From Chrysomallon squamiferum (lineage: Eukaryota > Mollusca > Gastropoda > Neomphalida > Peltospiridae): 64,000 nt of DNA. Made by a program: the position numbers and the translations under genes. Location: NCBI GenBank assembly GCA_012295275.1, contig CM022669.1, forward strand, positions 17,940,672 through 18,004,671, read 5' to 3'. Positions within the stretch are counted from its first letter, which is position 1. Each line of letters opens with the position of its first letter. The notes under the pieces were generated by a model. The model saw only the letters and a program-made list of their open reading frames with translations. It ran no database searches and had not been told where the DNA came from. Shown here piece by piece: positions 48,670-60,152 of this stretch.

Positions 48670-50068
48670 GTAAGTTTGTATATTGTTATTATTATTGTTA
48701 TTGTTTTTTTTAATTTGTTGTGCATTTTTTTTTTTTATTATTATTTTTTTTTTTCATTAAAGCCAATATCAGATTATTAAATTCATGAGACTGAAAAGGC
48801 CAAGTTTGGCCAATTTTAATTTTAATTTTCCTCAAATTTTATGGCAATGTTTAAATTTTATAATTTTATAACAAAAATATTATATACAATTATAATTTAT
48901 TTGTCCGAATGCTCAAATATTCAGCATGGACAGTATGTAGATTTAATGCTGGGATGCAATATTTTGAAGTTATGTTAGTGATAGTATATAACCCAAGATC
49001 CCCTTCTGAAATTATGGTTCTTCTCCTGAATTTTTAACACTGGCAAGATGGACATTTCTTACATGACAGTTGATAGTCTGGTATTAGGGCAACTTAATGT
49101 TGATTTTAGGGGATTTTTAAATGCATAAACACAGATATATTCTGTTGTTTTTTTTTATAGCAGAACATTTGCTTGTTTTTATGTGGTTTTAAGAAATTAT
49201 TAAAATTAGAAATTAATTATTAATTATCTTTAAATACCTGTTATAAATAGACATAAAAGTAATATGTAAATCTAGATAAATAATTTATTATAATAACAAC
49301 AATTTATAATAATGAAGATGATGATGCTGATGCTGATAATAATAACAATAATAATAATAATAATATTTAATAATAACCAGAACAAAAATAATAATACTGC
49401 AAGGAAATGTATGTGTATTAATAATAGATTTTTAAGAGCAAAAAAATGTAAGACAAATAATATAATATATAAATATTAATACTAATAATAATTTCTGTGC
49501 TTCACAACTTTAAAGAAGCTTTTCTAAATTAAATAAAATTTGTTATTAAAACCCCCAAAAAACACAACGACAACATAACAAAAACAATATAATACATAAA
49601 TATTAATAACAACAATGAATTTACATTTTACAATTAGAAATAAGCTTTTCTAAATTAAATAAATCTTTGTCAATAAAAAATCAAAACAAAAATAACAGAA
49701 ACAATAAAATACATAAATATTAATAATAATACTGATTTCTATACCACTCACTTAGAAATAAGCTTTTTCTAAATTAAATAAAATGTTGTTGTTAATGTGC
49801 TAATTGTGTCACACGTTTTCCACTGTGTGTGTTTTGTGTAAGTCAGTGTTGTGTTTGTCACACTGCAGTCACGTGTGTCAGCTCCATTGTTGTAATAATT
49901 GAAATAACTGCTTTACTAATTTCTTACGTAAAATATACTTATGTATCATTTGCTATATTTAGTTACAGTTGCAAAATGCTTTTATATGTTGAACTTCTTT
50001 TTATGTATTTGTAATAATACAGCATTTTATTAAGCATTATTTATTAGTTGTTGCTTTTTATAATAATA

Positions 50069-50117
<49 letters not shown>

Positions 50118-50224
50118 CAACAACAGTAATTTATTAATAAATATAATAATAATAATAAAAATAACGGTAATAATATTTTGTAATAATAAATATAATAATA
50201 ATAGTTTTAAAATAATATGAATAA

Positions 50225-50268
<44 letters not shown>

Positions 50269-51607
50269 TATTATTATTGTCATTATGATTATTATTATTA
50301 TTATTATTAGATTTTAAGAGAGCACACTAAATAATAATGCTTTTTCTAAAATAATTTAATGAATAAATATAATTTTGTTTTTAACCTTTTTTCACTCAAT
50401 TTTCACTTTAAACAAATAAAAACATTTCTTCTATACTTTTAATTCATTTTACTTTCAAAATCGGTTTGTTTAACCTATTATTTTTTTTAATGAATACAAT
50501 TTAGAGGAAAAATAAAAAAAATATATATATATATTTTTTTTTTCTTCTTTTAAATTTCAAAAAGTTTCTTTTTATATATTTTTTATTTAGTTTTTAGAAA
50601 TGTTTATATTAAAAATAGATATTTACATTTAAACCTTTTTCTGTTGCCTTTACATTCATTAATTCGAAAATTTAGAAAACTTCTTTTAAAATTCATTATC
50701 CATGTCTAATTTATTACTATTATTGTTATATATTTTTTTTTTTTTTATATTTATTGGGTGTTATTTTTTTATTCGTTAAATTTTTGCATTACTTTTGAAT
50801 AATTTTCTACCTTTTATTTTTAATTGATTTTAAGATTACAACAAATAGCTAATAAAAAATAAAACACAAATCACTAATACAAAAAAACATTTAAAAATCA
50901 ATAATGAAAAGATTTAATGTTTAAAAGTTATAATAATTAACTAAAAAATTAAATAAAAATAAAATTTATTGAAATTATGTAATACTTAATTATTAATCAT
51001 TTTGACCTAATTAATAAACAGACCAATAAATAAATCCAATTTACACTTTTATCATGATAATAATAATCATGATGATGATGATGATGGTAATAATAATTTA
51101 CTATTTTAATCATTTTATTCTTTTTAAAACTGTTTATTAATTTATTTCCATGGTCCTATATAGTTTATAACATTTATGTCATTTTGAAATTAATCATTTT
51201 GGTTTTCATTGTCCACAAGTTATATTACAATGAATATTATTTATATTGTTCCATGATTATTTATAATGATTCATATAATTAATATTTTTTTTTATTTGTA
51301 ATATTTATTTATTTATTATTATTTATTCATTGATTTTATTTTTATTTAATTGTATTATTTATATATTTATTTGCTTGTATTATTTATTTATTTATTTATG
51401 TGTATTATTTATTTATTTATTCATTATTTATGTATTATTTATTTATTTATATTACTTACTTTTATTAATTATTGTTTAAAAAAAACACAATGTATACATT
51501 AATGTACAATTATCATTTCTGCTGAAACTTTCAGAACATTAAATTATAAAACAGTAAGGTATATTTTTTATATATCTGACATATCTCTTTTATTTATTTT
51601 TTCACAG
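48670..51607. other. Long ADGRV1 intron
   Basis: About 2.9 kb of AT-rich DNA with (ATT)n/(AAT)n blocks at 50060-50115 and 50225-50310 and TTTA words near 51300-51450. Repeated 'aagcttttctaaattaaataaa' words lie at about 49517, 49643 and 49752, indicating a ~110-125 bp tandem unit. No other exon seen. Confidence 0.5.
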
Positions 51608-51737
51608 GTGACTTTATTTTCAATAACAAGTCAAAAGCGACAATTGTAATTCTTGGAAATGATGATGCCTATGGCGTCTTTCACTTTGGTGATCCACTAC
51701 ATAAACAAGCAGAAGAAGGAAACACGATATTTTTTAA
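51608..51737 (+). CDS. ADGRV1: ADGRV1 exon 17: end of Calx-beta 9, start of 10
   Basis: Phase 1 in. GDFIFNNKSKATIVILGND then DAYGVFHF closes repeat 9; KQAEEGNTIFF opens the next. A gtatgt donor would end it in phase 2, which does not fit exon 18. Read-through gives a strand-like FFKYVVRII before a (TG)n, so the true 3' end is uncertain. Confidence 0.8.
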
Positions 51738-51764
51738 GTATGTGGTCAGAATTATCTTGAATTG

Positions 51765-51962
51765 TGTGTGTGTGTGTGTGTGTGTGTGTCTGTGTCTGTG
51801 TTGTCTTTCTGTGTGTGTGTTTCCATGTATTTTAAGTATGTTTTTAGTATATTAATCTGTGTCTGTGTTGTGTGTTGTGTGTTTCTGTGTGTATCTGTGT
51901 TGTCTCTGTGTGTGTGTTGTTTCCATGTATTTTAAGTATGTTTTTAGTATATTCTCTTAATC

Positions 51963-52007
<45 letters not shown>

Positions 52008-52175
52008 CTGTGTTGTCTCTGTGTGTGTGTGTGTTTCCATGTATTTTAAGTATGTTTCTAGTATATTCTCTTAATCTGTTTGTCTGTGTGTGTGTGTGTG
52101 TGTTGTGTGTATTTTGTGTTATTTTAAGACTGTGTGTGTCAGAATTTTTTTATTTTAAAACATTTTTCTTATTTG

Positions 52176-52212
<37 letters not shown>

Positions 52213-52215
52213 CTG
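51765..52215. repeat. (TG)n with ~120-150 bp higher-order units
   Basis: Several TG tracts are separated by copies of 'ccatgtattttaagtatgtt' and 'agtatattctcttaatctg'. The word 'tttaagtatgt' also occurs at the exon 17 donor (51734), so this array too begins at a splice site. Confidence 0.85.
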
Positions 52216-52620
52216 TCTGTCTGTCTGACTGTCTGGTATCCTTGTTTGTTTCTTTTATTTATCTGCTCATTCATCTATTTATTGATTCATTATTTTGTGC
52301 ATCCATTTATCAGTCCATTCATTCACTCACTTATTCATTATAATCCATTTTTGAGTATTTTAAGACTTAAATGTAAGAACATTTTTTTTTTAAAGCATTG
52401 TTTTAATGGGTTATTTCAGTGTTTATGGATGTCTTAACCAATCAGATAGTTGTGGGTAACTGAGTTCTCAGGTCTGTCTGTCTGATTTGTGCCCAGGTGG
52501 GGAAAATTCCCTTGTCCATTCTTTCTTCCAGATCAACTCATTCATCTACAAGATTGATAAAATAGTTTCCACGGGATCCTAAAAGGTTTCCATTCATGTT
52601 TTATTTCTTATTCATTAGAA

Positions 52621-53232
52621 CTCCATTTCCTTCTTTCTTTCTAAATCAGATTTTTTTTTTTATAGCTCAGTCCTGTTATCTTTAAAGAATAAAAAAAAAA
52701 AAATATATATTATTTTTAGTTTTGTTTTTTATATTTCAGTTAGTTGGTAGAACTGATGTAAATTTTAGTGATATTTCCCAGGACTAACCAGAACTCTGCA
52801 TCCTTCTTTCTTTCAATATCAGATCTCTTACCTTATTCTGTTATCCATAGAGAGTGAAAAAAAGAATATTATTTTTAGTTTTGTTTTGTATATTTCAGTT
52901 GTTGTTGGCAGAACTGATGTAAATTTTGATGATATTTCCCAATCTAACCAGAACTCTGCATCCTTCTTTCTTTCAATATCAGATCTTTTACCTTATTCTG
53001 TTATCTTTAAAGAATAAAAAACAAAAAAATATATATTATTTTTAGTTTTGTTTTGTATATTTCAGTTGTTGTTGGCAGAACTGATGTAAATTTTAGTGAT
53101 ATTTCCCAATCTAACCAGAACTCTGCATCCTTCTTTCTTTCAATATCAGATCTCTTACCTTATTCTGTTATCCATAGAGAGTTAAAAAAATATATATATA
53201 TATTATTTTTAGTTTTGTTTTGTATATTTCAG
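52621..53232. repeat. ~160-167 bp tandem repeat carrying the exon 18 acceptor
   Basis: Units start at 52740, 52899 and 53066 just after 'tatatttcag', with a partial one before. Each contains the acceptor plus the first ~20 bases of exon 18 (ttgttgttggcagaactgat in two of the three). The real exon start is 53233. Spacing is 159, 167 and 167. Confidence 0.95.
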
Positions 53233-53453
53233 TTGTTGTTGGCAGAACTGATGTGATTCTAGCTCGGCTGGACTCAGTGAAGACTGAAGCGACGCTGCTG
53301 GTCAAAGCCAGCGATGAGCCGTACGGAAGGTTTGCCTTTCCTCAGGGTTCTCGGGAAAAAAGCATTGCTGAAGATTTTTACTTTGGAAAAGAGGCCACGA
53401 CAAGAGCAACATTTACTGTGGAGAGATGGCAGGGCACTATTGGCAGAGTGGAG
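53233..53453 (+). CDS. ADGRV1: ADGRV1 exon 18: end of Calx-beta 10, start of 11
   Basis: Read from 53235: VVGRTDVILARLDSVKTEAT then LLVKASDEPYGRFAF (repeat end) and FTVERWQGTIGRVE (next repeat). It needs a phase-1 predecessor, not the phase 2 of exon 17, so an exon of ~60-70 residues seems missing between them. Confidence 0.88.
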
Positions 53454-53993
53454 GTACTTTTAGTATACGTTTTATTTGTGTTAAATTTTGATGGAGGACA
53501 TGAAGAATATATATATTTATATATTTTATTTTAATAGTTTTATTGATTAATGATATATTTTGAAATGATTAAAAATTAAAACTAAAATATACTTAAACAT
53601 ATAATTTATTCCTGTATTAGTTTGTTTTTTTTTTTTTTTTTTCTTTCTGATAACTGATTAAAATAATTATTAGCCTATCCTTTGACCATGTAAACCATTC
53701 TTCCATCCATCCGTTCAAGATGTATTTATTTTGATTACAGGTAACATATAAAATTAAACTGTGCTTGTATATCGAATGTTATTAAGATGAAAAATACAGA
53801 TACATAAAATATATGATTAAAATATTTATAACTTCAGACAATGTTATTAATATATTTGTAACTGTATGGGTGATGTTATTAAAATACTTGTAATTGTATG
53901 GATGATGATATTAAAATATCATCAGTTGTTCAGGCAATGTTGCTAAAATGCCTGCAGATGTGAATGTTATTAAAACTCATTCTGCTCTCACAG

Positions 53994-54150
53994 GTGATGT
54001 GGGACACATTTTCAGACAGGATGGGAGGAAACCCGCCCAAGCTGATAGATCTGATGTTTGTTGGACTCCGCCCTGCCAGCCTGACACCAGCACCAAACAA
54101 GAGACGACCGTACACTGGCACCAACGTCTACTTCTTTTCCAACGCATACG
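53994..54150 (+). CDS. ADGRV1: ADGRV1 exon 19: Calx-beta 11 (first half) into LamG linker
   Basis: Phase 0 in, 1 out. VMWDTFSDRMGGNPPKLIDL then VGLRPASLTPAPNKRR and NVYFFSNAY. Leads directly into the LamG-like domain. Confidence 0.85.
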
Positions 54151-54530
54151 GTGAATCTCACTTGTTTTTAGGATGGTTTTCTTTTTTTTATCTGTCAGTC
54201 TGTTATGCTGTCTATCTAACACAAATATAGCCATGAACTTGAGGTCTTGTATTTTTGTACTGAAATGAATAATTGCTAAATCTATGGAAGTGTTAATTTT
54301 TCAATTAAAAATAATTTCTGCATCCGTTTATTTCTTCTTTTTTTTCAAGTCTTTATCCAACTATTCATCTATTACTATAATATATATTTTTTTCTTTAAT
54401 CTCTTTTTACTTCTGGATTAAAATAAATAAATAAAAAGTATTTTTTATGCATACAGTATTTTTCCCCTCTGTTATTCCTTATTTACTTCTATCTGTGTTT
54501 GTTGCTCCAGTGTCTTCCTGACATTGGTTT

Positions 54531-54605
54531 ATTAAAGTATGTGGTATGTGCTGCATGTCTGTGAGAAGGTGCTCATCAAAGATCTTTTACTGCTAATCAG
54601 AAACA
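54531..54605 (+). repeat. Degenerate dispersed repeat (mollusc-type)
   Basis: 'aaagtatgtggtatgtgctg', 'ctgtgagaaggtgc', 'aaagatc' and 'ctgctaatcag' follow the order of the dispersed repeat also seen at 33585 and 58654. Confidence 0.5.
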
Positions 54606-54749
54606 AACAGCACATCGGAAGACAGTATCCAGTTTCTTATCATTATTTACATTGTCCCTTGCCTTGTTATTCGTGCAGTTGTAAATTAAAAATATGTAGT
54701 AGTATGAATATATAAACATTTCTTTACCTCTTTGTAATAAATAATTTAT

Positions 54750-55200
54750 TTTAATTGCAGTTATATACAACATTAAAAATAAAATAAAAAAATTATTCAG
54801 TTACAGTTATGTATGTAGTAAAAAGATTTATTTATTTTAGTTATGTACATAATAAAAAACTGTACTTATTTTAACTATAGCTATCTAGATAATAAAAAGA
54901 TTTATTTAATTTAATTTCAGTTTTGATTTTCATAAATAGCTAAATTACATACATAACAAAAAGATGTATTTATTTTAATTATAGCTATCTAGATAATAAA
55001 AAGATACACTTAATTTAATTACAGTTCTGTATATCATAAAGAGCTGTATTTAATTTAATTACAGTTATATACATTATAAAAAGCTGTATTTATTTTAATT
55101 TATAGCTATGTAGATAATAAAAAAAATATTTTATTTAGAATTATATGCATAATAAAAACTGTACTTAGGAAAAATCTGTACACAGCAAAAATCTGTGTTT
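54750..55200. repeat. ~60-70 bp tandem repeat resembling the exon 20 acceptor
   Basis: Six or more units of 'tttaattacag' or 'ttttaattatag' followed by 'ttatgtacataataaaaa'. The real junction (tttaaattacag then atgcctacataacag, 55254-55279) looks like one more unit. Confidence 0.75.
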
Positions 55201-55264
55201 ATTTGGATTACTGATAACATTAGTAATATAAAAAAAGAAAAATCTTTATTTATTTAAATTACAG

Positions 55265-55476
55265 ATGCCTACATAACAGTACCCAGTAACTACCAGCCTT
55301 CAGTCTCAGATATCAGAAGTGGGTTCAGTCTTAGTGCCTGGGCACAACCCAGTTTCGGAACCAATGGGTACATCATCGCAAAAACTAATGGTGGATCGTA
55401 CCACAGCTACAGCCTCAAACTGACAACATCGGCATTTGTCACCAAATTTCAGCTGACATTCTCGACTTCTCAGCAG
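55265..55476 (+). CDS. ADGRV1: ADGRV1 exon 20: LamG-like domain, part 1
   Basis: Phase 1 in, 0 out. DAYITVPSNYQPSVSDIRSG then FSLSAWAQPSFGTNGYIIAK. F-S-L-S-A-W and G-Y-I-I-A-K are the core strands of the laminin-G/pentraxin jelly roll. Confidence 0.92.
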
Positions 55477-55780
55477 GTTGTAGTCAGATAAAGATTTAAA
55501 AGTAGCGTCTGGTTTTTGTTACATTTTTAACTGTTGTTATTAATATGATATATATATATATATATATAGGTCATGATTTTGCATAAAAAATGTAGAGAGC
55601 TAGAATGAAAGATTGTTAACATAATTTTATAAATTTGTATTTCAGATAATTTTATTTTATTTTATTTTATTTTAGTTAGGTTTATTTTTTATTTTTTATT
55701 TTTATATTTATTTTTTTATTTATTTATTTATTTACTTATTTATTTGTGTAACTGTAACTTCTCTGTATATTATTTTGCAG

Positions 55781-55905
55781 AAGAATCATGTTATTCCCTT
55801 CTCAGTGAATAAAAACATTCAAGATGCAAATTGGCATCACATCTTAGTTTCAGTGGTCAATGCCACTGTCAAAGCATACTTGGATGGAAACAACATATTT
55901 TCAGG
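55781..55905 (+). CDS. ADGRV1: ADGRV1 exon 21: LamG-like domain, part 2
   Basis: Phase 0 in, 2 out. ANWHHILVSVVNATVKAYLD then GNNIFSG. W-H-H-I plus the Y-L-D-G turn are diagnostic of LamG/concanavalin folds. Confidence 0.93.
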
Positions 55906-56239
55906 GTACAAATATTTCACTTAAATAAACGTATTTTTATTGTTCAGATATTAAAGAAAAAACAAAAAATATATATATATATATATTTTTTTTTTTGGAA
56001 TATGATCTTTTTTAGTGTTCAAGAATTTATCAACACATTCCAACGGAAGTATATACCGTAATTTCCCATTCCAACCAATTTATATTAAATTACAACAGTA
56101 CTTATTAGACTTCTTAATTCTACTGATCTCAAAATAAGTGAAAAACACAAATTTTTTTTCAAAATGAAAAACTCAAAAATTTTAAAAATTTTTTAAATAA
56201 AACATTATTTATCAAAACATTTCATTCCACCAGACTTGA

Positions 56240-56245
56240 AAATAG

Positions 56246-56290
<45 letters not shown>
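56240..56290. repeat. Poly-A tract in intron 21
   Basis: About 43 consecutive A, ~50 bases upstream of the exon 22 acceptor. Confidence 0.95.
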
Positions 56291-56294
<4 letters not shown>

Positions 56295-56337
56295 CTAAAA
56301 TGAAAAGTAAAATGTTTAAATTAAATCTGTTCTCTAG

Positions 56338-56466
56338 CAATCTGGTAGGTGACTATGTTGAAGACGTGTCGGGGGTGCTGCTTGTTGGTGCCACTGCGAA
56401 GGGGGCCGAGAGGTTCACTGGTTACCTGCAGGATGTCCGCATCTTCCTCCGCAGTCTCGAGCAGAA
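56338..56466 (+). CDS. ADGRV1: ADGRV1 exon 22: LamG-like domain, part 3
   Basis: Phase 2 in, 2 out. NLVGDYVEDVSGVLLVGATA then FTGYLQDVRIFLRSLE. G-x-L-Q-D-V-R-I-F is the closing LamG strand. gtcagt donor. Confidence 0.92.
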
Positions 56467-56469
56467 GTC

Positions 56470-56935
56470 AGTGAAACTATCAGTAGCAGATATTTTTAAT
56501 TAGTTTCAATTTCGTAGCAGATATTTTGAATTGGTTTCAATTTCGTAGCAGATATTTTGAATTAGTTTCAATTTTGTAGCAGATGTTTTGAATTTGTTTC
56601 AATTTCATAGCTGATATTTTGAATTAGTTTCAACTTCATAACTGATATTTTGAACTAGTTTCAATGTTGTAGGCAATATTTTGAATTGGTTTCAATTTCT
56701 TAGATGATTATTTGAATTAGTTTCAATTTTGTAGCAGATATTTTGAATTAGTTTCAATTTAGTTGAAGATATTTTGAATTGGTTTCAATTTCGTAGCTGA
56801 TATTTTGAAGTAGTTTCAATTTTGAGGCAGATGTTTTGAATTTGTTTCAATTTCGTAGGTGATGTTTTGAATAAGTTTCAATTTTGTGTCAGATATTTTA
56901 AATTAGTTTTATTTTGTAGGAGATATGTTAGACAA
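56470..56935. repeat. ~34 bp tandem repeat (about 13 units) in intron 22
   Basis: Units 'gtagcagatattttgaatta' plus 'gtttcaatttc' start within 20 bases of the donor and fill half the intron. Confidence 0.93.
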
Positions 56936-57206
56936 AAAGAAAGAACAGAAAGATAGTTAAATGGACAGATAGATAGATAGATAGATAAATAGATATACAG
57001 ATAGATGTAGATAGATAGATAGATAAATAGACACTCAGATATAGATAAACAGATAGATACTGAATGATAGAGACAAAGATAGAGAATGAGAGAGAAACTG
57101 AGAGATAGAGAAAGAATAAGAGTGAGAGGGAGAACGACAGAAAGAAAGCAAGAGATCATTTACATTATTTCACAAACTGAAATACTGGACTCTCTCTATA
57201 CAACAG

Positions 57207-57421
57207 AGAGGTGGAGGAACTGTACAAAACTCCAGCTAAAGACGACATCCGTCCCACGTCAGGAATCCTCGTGTACAACCAGGGAGACAAGGTCCAGTCT
57301 TTCACAATCAGCTCAGTTCAGGACATTGAACAAGAAGGAAATGAAGTTTTCTCCATCGGAATTGTGTCAGTGACAAGTGGAGCCTCGATTTCTGATGCAG
57401 ACGCTTTTGCGGCACTTACAG
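57207..57421 (+). CDS. ADGRV1: ADGRV1 exon 23: LamG end, Calx-beta 11 second half
   Basis: Phase 2 in, 1 out. KEVEELYKTPAKDDIRPTSG then QSFTISSVQDIEQEGNEVFS. Q-E-G-N-E-V-F is the second half of a Calx-beta repeat interrupted by the LamG domain. Confidence 0.9.
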
Positions 57422-58320
57422 GTAAATTGAGGAGTTTTTCGAGCAAGTTATGTTTTTAGAAATAATTAGAAAGGTGATTAAGATTATAAATGGCCATTAA
57501 AATTAAGTAGGCCTAATTCATTACTAGTATCCAAAGTAATGTATAAAAAAAAAGAAAAAAAAAAGTTATAACCAAAATCATTTAAATAATAATAATAATA
57601 ATAATAATAATCATAATCATAATAATAATAATAATAATATTAATGAACCAATGAAATTAAAAGATACATAAATACAGCCTATAAAATAAGGTGATTATTA
57701 AATGCTAACCAATACAATAAAGTGTTTCAGCTCAAATAGATAAAATGTTTTTGAAAAATTTTATCAATTCAGTAAAGTGATTCAGAAATTTAAGGAATTT
57801 GCATGAAAATTATCAGTAGGAAATTCTGTTAGACAAGTAGTTCTTAGAGACAAGCATATAGTCTAAATATTAATCAATAAATCAATTTATGAACACTAAA
57901 CAATAAAATAAAATAAACTATAAATACTACCCAATAAAATAATTTGATTTATAAACAACAACCAATGAAATAAAGCAGTTCTAAATACTATCCAATAAAA
58001 TAATATTATTTTAAAAAAACCCAGCTAATCATAACCAAAAAAAAAAAAAAAAAGAAGGTTTCTCTAAATTCTAAAGCAATTATAACAACTACATTTTAAA
58101 TATATTAATTAATTTTGTTTTTGTTACTATTAATTTAACAGCCATTAACTTTTTTTTATTATATATAAATAAAACATTTTTTTTTTTAAATTCTGATTAA
58201 ATATGACAATATTAATAACAAATTAAGATGAGTTATTTAAGGTTTAAAACTGTTAACTATATATCATGCATTCATATTAACCTTCTGTATTAACATGATA
58301 TAAACTTATTTAATACCCAG
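57422..58320. other. ADGRV1 intron 23
   Basis: AT-rich, with (AAT)n at 57588-57640 and a loose 'accaataaaataa' repeat across 57690-58000. No exon seen. Confidence 0.55.
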
Positions 58321-58559
58321 TTCTCAAAAGTGACAATGCAAATGGCAAATTTGGCTTCAAAATGCCGTGCACCCCAGAAAAGACTAACAACGAAGCAGAC
58401 AACATCAAATGTGTTGTGGTACGTCGTCTTGGTGATGATGACACCGTGCACGTCAAGTGGGTCATTCAGAAGTCTACCTCACTGGGATATGAGCCTGCAA
58501 CCCAGGATTTTGTGCAAAACACGGGAACACTTGTATTCAAACCAGGTGAAACAATGAAG
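58321..58559 (+). CDS. ADGRV1: ADGRV1 exon 24: Calx-beta 12, first part
   Basis: Phase 1 in, 0 out. VLKSDNANGKFGF closes repeat 11; CVVVRRLGDDDTVHVKWVI then GTLVFKPGETMK begins repeat 12. Two Cys flank the first strand. Confidence 0.92.
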
Positions 58560-58653
58560 GTTTGTATTAGCAGTTTTGATTTTGTGAAATTTCTGGACTG
58601 GATAGATTAAAGCTAGTGTCTGTTGACCTGTATGTCTAAATCTGTGGTAATTT

Positions 58654-58710
58654 ATCTCCTGTATGTGAGAAGGTGCATATAAAATATGCCTTGTTGCTAA
58701 TAGGAAAAAT
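58654..58710 (+). repeat. Degenerate dispersed repeat (mollusc-type)
   Basis: 'ctcctgtatgtgagaaggtg', 'catataaaatatgcc' and 'ttgctaatagg' match the order of the copies at 33585 and 54531. Confidence 0.5.
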
Positions 58711-58903
58711 AATAAAATGTATTTCTTCTGTGTCAGAAATAACGAAATGTTCAATGTTTAATAGATTGTGATCTACTAAAATCATGTTAATATCTCTTTA
58801 CAGTTACCACTACCTACAAGATTAAGAATAAATAACCATTTATTTTTGAAATTATTTTTATTAAAATTATTTAATTTCTATTTCTCCATTATTACAATTT
58901 CAG

Positions 58904-59164
58904 AACTTTACCTTCCAAATAAAAGACGACGATATCCCAGAACTGAGCGAAACGTTTCGAATTCTTCTCGTCTCCGCCCTGTCCAGTGATGGGGTGATTG
59001 GAACGACAAACACCAGTGGAGCAAGCATTGACCCTCTGGCCAAGGAATCCAGACTGGTCATCGAGGACACTGACCATCCTCATGGACTGCTGCAGTTCTC
59101 TGAGTCAAAGAAACCACCGAAACCAGGAGATCCAATGATCAAACCTGCCAAAGCTCCAGTAAAA
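58904..59164 (+). CDS. ADGRV1: ADGRV1 exon 25: end of Calx-beta 12
   Basis: 87 codons, phase 0/0. FQIKDDDIPELSETFRILLV then VIEDTDHPHGLLQF, followed by a Pro/Lys-rich linker (KKPPKPGDPMIKPAKAPVK). gtcagt donor. Confidence 0.94.
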
Positions 59165-59530
59165 GTCAGTTTGGTTAATGTAGTGTTTTGTTTATAAGGA
59201 TTTTGGATAAGAGATAGGTTATACTGCATGCAGAAATTACTCCATGATTTATGTTTGTCTTTAGTTATTTCAAGTTCTCATCTTACAAATTTGTGATGCC
59301 AAAGCTCCAGGTTAAAGTCAGTTTATATAATGCATATTTTCAGTATCTAACAAAGTCTGAAATTCAAGACCTTGTTATTTATTTTGCTTATTCACTCAGT
59401 ACATTTTGTTTTTATTTTTTTGTTTATAGGAATTCAAATAAGATTTAAGTTATGTATGCAGAAATTTAGTGTAGTTAAACAGTTCATGTTTGTTTTTGTT
59501 CATTTCAAGTTCCATATAATTTTGTGATGG
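59147..59530. repeat. Tandem duplication containing the 3' end and donor of exon 25
   Basis: Copy 1 runs 59147-59297 and includes the last 18 coding bases and the donor (gccaaagctccag, taaaagtcagttt). Copy 2 runs 59298-59530 (gccaaagctccag, gttaaagtcagttt). The rest also matches: tttatagg, gcagaaatt, catgttt, atttcaagttc, ttttgtgatg. Copy 2 has ~80 extra bases. Confidence 0.85.
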
Positions 59531-59799
59531 TAGAAAATAAAATTAAAAATATTCACCGTGATCTTAATTTTTAAATTTGTTTTCGTATAAAACACCAAAT
59601 TTGATCAAAAATGAAGTAAGTCAATGATTTAGTATGTTTACTGAGTCTCTTAGTTTTTATTTTGCTGTGTTATTCAAACACCAAAAATTTAAATACTACA
59701 GTCATTTTGTACTTAAACATCATTAATTCATCCACCCACTATATTTCATATACATAAAATCAAAAACCAGAGTCATTTTTGTAGTTGAATATCTCAACC

Positions 59800-59965
59800 A
59801 TCCATGTATTGAACCATCCATCCATCCATCCATCATTGAACCATCCATTTACACACACACTCATCAATCCATCTATCCTTTCATCTATTCATCCACTTAT
59901 TCACATTTCCATCTATCCATCCATCCAGCCTCCATCAAAACCTCCTCCTTCCATCCAGCCAGCTT
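59800..59965. repeat. (CATC)n-rich tract before exon 26
   Basis: About 165 bases of CATC/CCAT words, ending ~50 bases before the exon 26 acceptor. Confidence 0.9.
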
Positions 59966-60014
59966 TAAATCCACCCACCCATTTCTATCAAGTGAAGTGT
60001 AATTTCTGTTGCAG

Positions 60015-60152
60015 ATCCATGTCAGTGAGGAAAGTGGGGTGGCGTCCCTGATGGTGGTGCGGGCCCAGGGGTTGCTAGGGCAGGTGTCTGTGGAGTGGAG
60101 GACAGACGATGGGACGGCCAAAAGTGTCGGGAAGAGTCCACCTGATTACGTG
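60015..60152 (+). CDS. ADGRV1: ADGRV1 exon 26: Calx-beta 13, first part (last exon seen)
   Basis: 46 codons, phase 0/0. IHVSEESGVASLMVVRAQG then LLGQVSVEWRTDDGTA. gtgagt donor. The rest of this repeat is not found before 64000. Confidence 0.92.

Noticed and set aside
53053-53256. 67-codon open frame through the acceptor repeats
   Set aside because: Comes from chance openness of one repeat unit. The frame changes at the next unit and does not join the Calx-beta frame.
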